Positions 1 through 5,646 of a stretch of 7,540 nt of DNA are shown piece after piece (position 1 is the stretch's first letter; every line of letters starts with the position of its first letter). The notes under the pieces are model-generated. The model ran no database searches, had not been told where the DNA came from, and was given only the letters and a program-made list of their open reading frames with translations. Both the position numbers and the translations under genes were made by a program. This stretch comes from Actinomycetota bacterium (GTDB lineage: Bacteria; Actinomycetota; Actinomycetes; Mycobacteriales; Micromonosporaceae), in the NCBI GenBank assembly GCA_005885115.1, contig VAXX01000088.1, forward strand, positions 1-7,540, read 5' to 3'.

Positions 1-2
1 TG

Positions 3-8
3 AAGGGG
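3..8 (+). promoter_or_regulatory. Ribosome binding site of the propeller-protein gene
   Basis: AAGGGG lies 7 nt upstream of the ATG at 16 and fits the anti-Shine-Dalgarno sequence. It supports that ATG as the start, together with the signal peptide that begins directly there. The promoter is outside the window. Confidence 0.7.
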
Positions 9-15
9 AACAACG

Positions 16-3000
16 ATGGCGTTGTCGTGGCTACCATCCGGTCGGCGTGGGGTTCGGCGGGCGGGTCTGGCGGCCGGGACCGCCGCACTGCTCATCCCCC
101 TGTTCTTCGGCACGACGCCCGCGAACGCCGGTCCGACCGGCGATGACACCCCCACCGTGCCGCGCTTCCAGAAGAGCCTGGAACCGGACGAGGAGCTGCG
201 CTCGGACCTGTTCGCCCGGGACGCCTACGACGAGACCCGCCGGGTCGCCGGCGACCAGCCGCTGTCCATCGAGCAGGCCGGCAAGCTGCGGGCCGCCGCG
301 GCCAAGCAGGCCAAGGGAATGCGTGGCGCGCCGTCGGTATCGTCCTTCGGGCCGTGGGCGCCGGCCGGGCCCAACCCGATCGTGCAGATCGGCCGCACCA
401 GCGGCGGCGCGGAGGCCGTCTCCGGCCGCGTCGGGGCGCTGGCCATCCAGCCGGGCACCGGCCGGCTGATCATGGGCGCCGCGCAGGGTGGCATCTGGAC
501 CTACGACGCGGCCGCCGGCGTGTGGACCTCGCGCACCGACGACCAGCCCTCGCTGGCGATCGGCGCGCTGGCCATCGCGCCGTCGAACCCCAACGTCATT
601 TACGCGGGTACGGGTGAGGGTGCGCTGTCCGGCGACAGCTACTACGGCAACGGCGTGATGCGCTCGACCGACGGCGGCCTCACGTGGACCAACGTCAGCG
701 GTAGCGCCTTCCAGGGCGTGGCGACAGCGGGGCTCGCCATCGACCCGACCAACGCCGACCACCTGTACGTCGCGATCGGCCGGGGCCGCAGCGGCATCCG
801 CCGGGTGACGCCCCCCACGTCGACCGTGTACGGCATCTACGAGTCCACCGACGGCGGGACGAGCTGGACCCTGCGCAAGGGCACCACCGACCAGTTCCAC
901 GGTGCCACCGACATCAACATCGACCCGCAGACGCCCTCGGTGCTGTACGCATCCTTCTGGGGCGACGCCATGTACAAGTCCACCGACGCCGGTGCGCACT
1001 GGGCGCCCATCATGACCGGGCTGCCCGCCGACGCCGACTACGCGACCGGGCTCACCCGGTTCTCCATCGGCCTGTCCCACCCGGCCGGGCAGTCCGCCGT
1101 CCTGTACGCCGGCTTCGACTATCTCGACACGCACGGCACCCACCACCCGTCCCGGGTGTGGAAGTCCACCAACGAGGGCGCCAGTTGGTTCGAGCTGTCC
1201 GCCGGTTCGGGTGCCGACGCGATCGAGGATTACTGCGGCGCGCAGTGCTTCTACGACAACGTCATCGAGGTCGACCCCACCGACCCGAACACCGTGTACG
1301 TCGCCGGCCAGTACAACTACGGCATCGGCTCGGGCGGCGTCTACCGGTCCACCGACGGCGGTACGACCTGGTTGAGCCTGGGCTACGACCTGCACCCGGA
1401 CTTCCACGCGGTGGCGATCCAGCCGGACGCGACCGGGCACGTCGCCATCGGCAACGACGGCGGGGTCTGGTACTCGCCGGACCGTGGCGGGCGACTCACC
1501 CCGGGCGCCGCACTGTCCACTGTGGACTGGCAGGACCTCAACGGTACGGTCGACCCGGCCAGCGCCGCCGTCACCCACCGCACCGGGTTGCAGATCACCC
1601 AGTTCACCAGCGTCGCCACCAATCCCGCGATCCCGGCCCGGCTCTGGGGCGGTAGCCAGGACAACGGCACCGAGCGCCGGTCCGTCGCGAGCAACAGCTG
1701 GTTCGACGTGGCCGGTGGCGACGGCGGGCAGGTACTGGTGGACCCGAACACCGGCCGCTTCGTCTTCGGTACCTTCTTCGGGATCTCGCCGTACCGGTTC
1801 AGCACGGCCAGCCCCGGGTTCTTCGCCAACCAGGGCATCACCCGCGGCATCAACCTGAGCGACCGGGCCGAGTTCTACATCCCGTGGGTGATGAACCAGG
1901 CCGACCCGAACCAACTGTTCCTCGGCACGTACCGGCTCTACCGCAGCGACAACGCCGAGGCGCCCAATGCCGGCGACGTGACCTGGTCGCCGATCAGTCC
2001 CGACCTGACCAGCGGATGCACCGGTACGGCACCGAACGGTGCCCGTGGCTGCCTCCTGTCCGCCATCGGGCTGGCCGACGGCGGTACCGGGGTCTACACC
2101 GGCTCGGACGACGGCCTGGTGTACGTCAGCGAGGACGCGGTGACCAGTGCGTCGCCGACCTGGAAGCGGATGGACAAGGGCGCGCTGCCGGCCCGGCCGG
2201 TCAGCCAGTTCGCGGTCGACCGCTCCGACTGGCGGACCGCGTACGTGGCGTACGCCGGCTTCAACTCGGCCACGCCCTCCAAACCGGGCCACGTGTTCGC
2301 CACGGCCGACGGCGGGAAGTCCTGGAAGGACGTCAGCGGCAACCTGCCCGACGCGCCGGTCAACTCGCTGATCCTCGATCCGAGCGCGCCGAACACCCTG
2401 TACGCCGGCACCGACGTCGGCGCCTTCCTCACCACCAACGGCGGGGCGACCTGGGTACCACTGGCCACCGGGCTGCCCGCCGTGTCGGTGTGGCAGCTGT
2501 CCTACGACGCGTCGCACCGGACCCTCGCCGCCGGTACGCACGGCCGGGGCGCGTTCACCACGGCCAACCCGAACGCCTCGCCGGCCCTCGTTGTGTCCAC
2601 TGTGGACAGTGGCGTGCCGGTCGGCCCGGGCAGCGACCTCACGTACACCATCAAGGTCCGTAACGTCGGCAACGCCGACGCCACCGGGGTCGGGATCAGT
2701 GACCTGATCCCGGTCGACACGACGTTCGGGTCGGCCAGCGACGGCGGCACCCTGTCCAAGGGCCGCGCGGTCTGGAGCGGGCTGACCGTACCGCCTGGTG
2801 GCAGTACCTCGGTGACCCTCACCGTGCGGATCTCGCCGACCCTCGACCCGTCGGTCACCTCGATCGTGAACGACCGGATCGCGGTGACCTCCGCCCAGGG
2901 CGTGGGCACCGGTGGCAGCCCGCACACCACGCCCATCGCACCGGCCCACGCCGTGGCGGTGGCGCCGGCGACGCAGACCGACGGCACCCGGGTCGGCCGG

Positions 3001-3921
3001 TCGCTGGACTACCACGTGAGCGTTCACAACCTCGGCTTCCTCGCCGACAGCTACCACGTGGCGGTGTCCGGCAACGCGTTCCCGACCTCGGTCCTGGACA
3101 CCACCTGCACGACGCCGTTGGGCACCACGCCGGGCGTCACCCCGGGCGGCACCACCGACGTCTGCGTCAAGGTGGACGTCCCGGCCGGCGCGGCCAACGG
3201 AACCACCGACCACGCGACGGTCACCGCGACCTCGGCGGCGGACGCCACCGCCAGCGGTACGGCGACGGTGAACACCATCGCCGTCGCGGTGGACACCCTG
3301 CTCGTCGACGACGACAACAACAACCCGGACGTGAAGTCCTTCTACCAGACCGCGTTGTCGGACAGCGGTACGCCGTACAGCTTCTGGGATCTGGCGGTCA
3401 ACAAGACGCTGCCGCAGAACTTCCTGAACGCGCACCGCAACGTGGTCTGGTTCACCGGCTCGTCGTACCCCGGCCCGATCGTGCCGTTCGAGGGGCAGCT
3501 CAAGGCGTACCTCGACGGTGGCGGCCGGCTGCTCATGTCCGGTGACGACATCCTCGACCAGGCCGCGGGTACCACCGCCTTCGTGCACGACTACCTGCAC
3601 GTGGCCTGGGACGGATCGGAGGCGCAGAACGACAAGGCGACGGCGGCCGTACACGGGGTCGGCGGCAACCCGGTGACCAACGGGATCGGCGCCGTACCGC
3701 TGGACACGTCCGTCCTGGGTGGGGCGAACTTCAGTGACGAGATCACCCCGATCGGTCCGGCCACCCCGGCGTTCACCGACGACAGCGGCCAACCCGACGG
3801 GCTGTCCGTCGACACCGGCACGTACAAGGTCGTCTTCGTCGCCTTCCCGGTCGAGGAGTACGGCGGCGCGGCGGACAAGGCGAACCTGATGACCCGCGTC
3901 CTCGGCTTCTTCGGACCCTGA
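16..3921 (+). CDS. Secreted Asp-box (BNR/VPS10-like) beta-propeller protein with Ig-like modules and a GATase-like C-terminal domain
   Basis: 1301 residues. A signal peptide (Arg-rich start, hydrophobic run at about 17-32, ANA cleavage site after residue 38) predicts export. After a charged helical stretch (about 45-105), residues 110-850 form a beta-propeller region. Asp-box motifs of the S-T-D-G-G-x-x-W type occur at 217-224, 277-284, 322-329, 384-391, 445-452, 763-770 and 806-813. Family-like turns are seen at 479-483 (GNDGG), 545-552 (GGSQDNGT) and 567-571 (GGDGG). Residues 855-972 resemble a DUF11/CARDB module, and 977-1090 a second, NEW3-like module. Residues 1092-1301 start with LLVDDD and contain GGGRLLMSGDD (1168-1178), resembling the glutamine-amidotransferase-like domains appended to secreted proteases. 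Asp-box propellers occur in sialidases, GH74 glucanases and sortilin-like proteins, but I recognise no catalytic set for those enzymes. A binding or adhesive role in the envelope or medium is inferred. The start is set by the Shine-Dalgarno sequence. The exact function is unknown. Confidence 0.9.
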   Translation: MALSWLPSGRRGVRRAGLAAGTAALLIPLFFGTTPANAGPTGDDTPTVPRFQKSLEPDEELRSDLFARDAYDETRRVAGDQPLSIEQAGKLRAAAAKQAKGMRGAPSVSSFGPWAPAGPNPIVQIGRTSGGAEAVSGRVGALAIQPGTGRLIMGAAQGGIWTYDAAAGVWTSRTDDQPSLAIGALAIAPSNPNVIYAGTGEGALSGDSYYGNGVMRSTDGGLTWTNVSGSAFQGVATAGLAIDPTNADHLYVAIGRGRSGIRRVTPPTSTVYGIYESTDGGTSWTLRKGTTDQFHGATDINIDPQTPSVLYASFWGDAMYKSTDAGAHWAPIMTGLPADADYATGLTRFSIGLSHPAGQSAVLYAGFDYLDTHGTHHPSRVWKSTNEGASWFELSAGSGADAIEDYCGAQCFYDNVIEVDPTDPNTVYVAGQYNYGIGSGGVYRSTDGGTTWLSLGYDLHPDFHAVAIQPDATGHVAIGNDGGVWYSPDRGGRLTPGAALSTVDWQDLNGTVDPASAAVTHRTGLQITQFTSVATNPAIPARLWGGSQDNGTERRSVASNSWFDVAGGDGGQVLVDPNTGRFVFGTFFGISPYRFSTASPGFFANQGITRGINLSDRAEFYIPWVMNQADPNQLFLGTYRLYRSDNAEAPNAGDVTWSPISPDLTSGCTGTAPNGARGCLLSAIGLADGGTGVYTGSDDGLVYVSEDAVTSASPTWKRMDKGALPARPVSQFAVDRSDWRTAYVAYAGFNSATPSKPGHVFATADGGKSWKDVSGNLPDAPVNSLILDPSAPNTLYAGTDVGAFLTTNGGATWVPLATGLPAVSVWQLSYDASHRTLAAGTHGRGAFTTANPNASPALVVSTVDSGVPVGPGSDLTYTIKVRNVGNADATGVGISDLIPVDTTFGSASDGGTLSKGRAVWSGLTVPPGGSTSVTLTVRISPTLDPSVTSIVNDRIAVTSAQGVGTGGSPHTTPIAPAHAVAVAPATQTDGTRVGRSLDYHVSVHNLGFLADSYHVAVSGNAFPTSVLDTTCTTPLGTTPGVTPGGTTDVCVKVDVPAGAANGTTDHATVTATSAADATASGTATVNTIAVAVDTLLVDDDNNNPDVKSFYQTALSDSGTPYSFWDLAVNKTLPQNFLNAHRNVVWFTGSSYPGPIVPFEGQLKAYLDGGGRLLMSGDDILDQAAGTTAFVHDYLHVAWDGSEAQNDKATAAVHGVGGNPVTNGIGAVPLDTSVLGGANFSDEITPIGPATPAFTDDSGQPDGLSVDTGTYKVVFVAFPVEEYGGAADKANLMTRVLGFFGP
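1515..1527. repeat. 13-bp palindrome GTCCAC-T-GTGGAC, copy 1
   Basis: Perfect inverted repeat of two 6-bp arms around a central T, inside the propeller-protein coding region, where it encodes part of LSTVDW. The central Thr codon is ACT, which is uncommon here because ACC and ACG dominate. An identical copy lies at 2595-2607. It may be an over-represented genomic word, a protein-binding site or coincidence. Confidence 0.5.
2595..2607. repeat. 13-bp palindrome GTCCAC-T-GTGGAC, copy 2
   Basis: Identical to the copy at 1515-1527 and in the same reading frame, encoding the STVD of VSTVDS at the junction between the propeller and the first Ig-like module. The same unusual ACT Thr codon sits at its centre. 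No other full copy was found in the window by eye. Confidence 0.5.
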
Positions 3922-3946
3922 CGCCCGACCGGCGCGGCCGTACCCT
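3918..3946 (+). promoter_or_regulatory. Predicted leaderless promoter of the EEP-family gene, overlapping the upstream stop codon
   Basis: A -35-like CTGACG (3918-3923) and a -10 element TACCCT (3941-3946, matching the actinobacterial TAnnnT pattern) are separated by 17 bp. The -10 ends 6 nt before the GTG start at 3953, so transcription would begin at or next to the start codon. There is no convincing Shine-Dalgarno sequence before that GTG, which agrees with leaderless translation. The TGA stop of the upstream gene (3919-3921) lies inside the -35 box. This is pattern matching only; the transcription start is not known. Confidence 0.5.
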
Positions 3947-3952
3947 TGGCGG

Positions 3953-4771
3953 GTGTCACCACCCCGACCGCGCCGGTTCGGCCGCGCGGCCCTCACCGCG
4001 GCGGCGGTCGTGCTGCTGCTGTCGGTCCCCGCCGCGCCGGCCCGCGCGACGACGACGTTCGTCGTGTTGCAGATGAACCTGTGCAACAGCGGGCTGGCGA
4101 AGGCGTCGTGCTACACCTTCGGGCGCGCGGTGGACGAGGCCGTGCAGAAGATCCACCGGTACCCGCCGGAAATGGTCACGCTCCAGGAGGTCTGCCACGA
4201 CGACGTGTACGCGCCCGGCGGGTGGGGCAAGCTGGGCCGGGCGATGGCCGACCTGTACGGCAGCGCGCACGTGTACGCCGACTTCGTCCCGGCGTTCAAC
4301 CGGGACACGGGTAGCTCGTACCGATGCGTCAACGGCCAACTGTTCGGCATCGCGCTGCTGTTCCACTACACCGGCGGGCCGGTCCACCGCGGCTGGTACG
4401 CCAGCCAGGACGCCAGCGAGGAGGTACGCGCCTGGACCTGTGCCACGGTCGTCAAAGCCCGGCTCACCGCGTGTACCACGCACCTGTCCACCAACCCGGA
4501 CGTGGCCCTGCGGCAGTGCCACGAGCTGATGTCGATCCTGGCCGCCTCGTGGGCGCTGCCGGAGGTCATCGTGGCCGGTGACGTCAACCTGAGGTACGCG
4601 CCGGGCCGGCCGCACAATGTGCAGGACTGCGTGCCGACCGGGTACGACCGCCGGGGCGACAACGAGCTGCAGCACGTCTTCTTCACCCGCAACGTGCAGT
4701 GGGTCCGGGGCCGGATCGAGCCGATGCGCTGGACCGACCATCCGTTGCTGTACGAGCGTTTCCGCGTGTGA
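3953..4771 (+). CDS. Secreted endonuclease/exonuclease/phosphatase (EEP) superfamily protein
   Basis: 272 residues with a GTG start. The signal peptide has Arg residues at 5-11, a hydrophobic core at about 13-25 and an ARA cleavage site after residue 32. The mature protein begins directly with the EEP fold and shows its metal and phosphate ligands in order: LQMNLC (Asn42), LQEVC (Glu79), TTHLST (His177), GDVNLR (Asp210, Asn212) and TDHPLL (Asp262, His263). The family comprises Mg-dependent phosphoesterases related to DNase I, exonuclease III and sphingomyelinases, so hydrolysis of an extracellular phosphodiester is expected, but the substrate cannot be told. There are eight cysteines (44, 53, 81, 125, 163, 174, 189, 226), an even number suited to disulfides in an exported protein. 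It follows the propeller-protein gene by 31 bp but seems to have its own promoter. It matches, from memory, a small secreted actinobacterial EEP subfamily with the same LQMNLCNSG opening. Confidence 0.9.
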   Translation: MSPPRPRRFGRAALTAAAVVLLLSVPAAPARATTTFVVLQMNLCNSGLAKASCYTFGRAVDEAVQKIHRYPPEMVTLQEVCHDDVYAPGGWGKLGRAMADLYGSAHVYADFVPAFNRDTGSSYRCVNGQLFGIALLFHYTGGPVHRGWYASQDASEEVRAWTCATVVKARLTACTTHLSTNPDVALRQCHELMSILAASWALPEVIVAGDVNLRYAPGRPHNVQDCVPTGYDRRGDNELQHVFFTRNVQWVRGRIEPMRWTDHPLLYERFRV

Positions 4772-4777
4772 CGCCGT

Positions 4778-5434
4778 TCAGCCGAGGCGGTAGACCGAAA
4801 CGTGGTCGGTGCTGTCGGCGTCGAAGGGGCGGCGGTGCCAGTCGGCGTACCGTTCGGTGAGCCGCAGCCCGGCCGCCGCCGCCAGCGCGTCGATCTGTTC
4901 GGGCCACAGGTACCGCATCGCGAACGGATGCAGGCGTACGCCGTCCCCGTCGATCGTGATGGTCTGGCGGACGAACCGCTGGCCGGGTCGGTCGTACCGG
5001 TGCACCCGCAGCGTCACCGAGTCCTCGGTCACCGCCCGTACCGCGAGCTGTTCGTCCCGGTCGAAGTCGGCCGGGTCCGGGACGAACGCCTCGATGACGA
5101 ACGCCCCACCCGGCGCGAGGACCCGCGCCACGTTGCGGAAGCAGTCCGCCTGCCGCTCGGCGTCGACGAGGTTGAACAGCGTGTTGAACACCAGATACAC
5201 CAGGCGGTACGGGCCGGCCACCGGTACGTCCGCCATGTCCCCGATCGCGACGGGGACCTCGGCACCGCCAGGCTTGGCGCGCATCCGCGCGACCATCTCC
5301 GGCGACGCCTCGACGCCCTCGACGGCCAGCCCGGCCAGGAAGTCCACCGCCGGCGCCGGATCGGGGTTGGTGCCCGCGTCGTAGTCGCTGGCCGATAGCC
5401 GGCCGAACAGTCCGGGATCGTCGAATATCGACAC
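4778..5434 (-). CDS. Class I SAM-dependent methyltransferase lacking motif I, probably inactive
   Basis: 218 residues from the GTG at 5434, which gives the family-like start MSIFDDPGLFGRL and has GGAG 4 nt upstream. In-frame ATGs further upstream (5491, 5602) would add Arg-rich sequence unlike the family. Recognisable parts are the YDAGTNPDPAPAVDFLAGLA N-terminal helix region, the post-beta2 acidic Glu42 in VEGVEASPEMV, GDMADVPV (65-72), the beta4 strand YRLVYLVFNTLFNL (76-89), VLAPGGAFVIEAF (105-117) and a C-terminal beta-hairpin region ending HVSVYR. The glycine-rich SAM-binding loop (motif I, usually ELGxGTGR), expected between Ala37 and Val38, is absent, and beta1 joins straight onto beta2. 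Relatives recalled from memory are about 25 residues longer. The frame is otherwise intact, which suggests a recent in-frame deletion. SAM binding is therefore doubtful. The substrate is unknown. The gene converges on the EEP gene. Confidence 0.85.
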   Translation of the reverse strand: MSIFDDPGLFGRLSASDYDAGTNPDPAPAVDFLAGLAVEGVEASPEMVARMRAKPGGAEVPVAIGDMADVPVAGPYRLVYLVFNTLFNLVDAERQADCFRNVARVLAPGGAFVIEAFVPDPADFDRDEQLAVRAVTEDSVTLRVHRYDRPGQRFVRQTITIDGDGVRLHPFAMRYLWPEQIDALAAAAGLRLTERYADWHRRPFDADSTDHVSVYRLG

Positions 5435-5592
5435 TTTGCTCCGATCGGTCCGCGACCGGCGCCGAAGGTACGGCACCGCCAGCCGGATCATTCCGTCCCG
5501 CCTCGACCGGCGCACCCCATTTAGCGGGGGCCTGGTGCGTCGCGTGGAGGATGTTCGGATTTCGACCCCGGGGCTACGTTCTCGATGGGATC

Positions 5593-5616
5593 GGTTACCC
5601 ACCGTGTCGGGTCACC
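5593..5616 (+). promoter_or_regulatory. Imperfect inverted repeat upstream of the Ig-repeat gene
   Basis: GGTTACCC (5593-5600) and GGGTCACC (5609-5616) can pair at 7 of 8 positions around an 8-nt loop. It lies 20 bp before the Shine-Dalgarno region, so it could be an operator or a small leader hairpin. Its length and single mismatch make chance formation in G+C-rich DNA quite possible. Confidence 0.25.
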
Positions 5617-5635
5617 GCACCGCCCGTACCCGGAT

Positions 5636-5644
5636 GGGGTGATC
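5636..5644 (+). promoter_or_regulatory. Strong extended ribosome binding site of the Ig-repeat gene
   Basis: GGGGTGATC contains GGTGATC, an exact complement to the conserved GAUCACC stretch near the 3' end of 16S rRNA. Aligned to AAGGAGGTGATC, the core ends 7 nt before the ATG at 5647. This fixes the start codon and suggests efficient translation. Confidence 0.7.
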
Positions 5645-5646
5645 AC

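Larger units (their letters stand above)
5435..5646. other. Divergent intergenic region between the methyltransferase and the Ig-repeat gene
   Basis: About 210 bp without a gene I can support. Open frames crossing it are Arg/Pro/Ser-rich and have no family resemblance. It must hold the start signals of both flanking genes. Weak -10-like words are TACGTT (5575-5580, +) and TACCTT (5465-5470 read on the minus strand), but neither has a good -35 partner, so I do not call promoters. The inverted repeat and Shine-Dalgarno sequence of the downstream gene are listed separately. Confidence 0.5.

Noticed and set aside
340..2560. Assignment of the propeller region as a sialidase or GH74 glucanase
   Set aside because: Asp boxes are structural and shared by many propellers. 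I see no sialidase RIP motif with an Arg triad and no GH74-like catalytic context.
3922..3952. Intrinsic terminator between the first two genes
   Set aside because: The G+C-rich gap has no stable stem followed by a T-run, and most of it is accounted for by the promoter elements.
31..4086. A 1351-codon open frame on the minus strand opposite the propeller-protein gene
   Set aside because: It is Arg/Gly/Val-rich, low in complexity, has no recognisable motif and mirrors the codon pattern of the plus-strand gene. Long antisense open frames are expected in very G+C-rich coding DNA.
4802..5398. Plus-strand open frames opposite the methyltransferase
   Set aside because: Arg-rich and without motifs. 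The minus strand has clear methyltransferase motifs.
5435..5602. N-terminal extension of the methyltransferase to ATG at 5602 or 5491
   Set aside because: The extra residues are Arg/Ser/Pro-rich and unlike the family, and the GTG at 5434 gives the usual SIFDDP start with a GGAG upstream.
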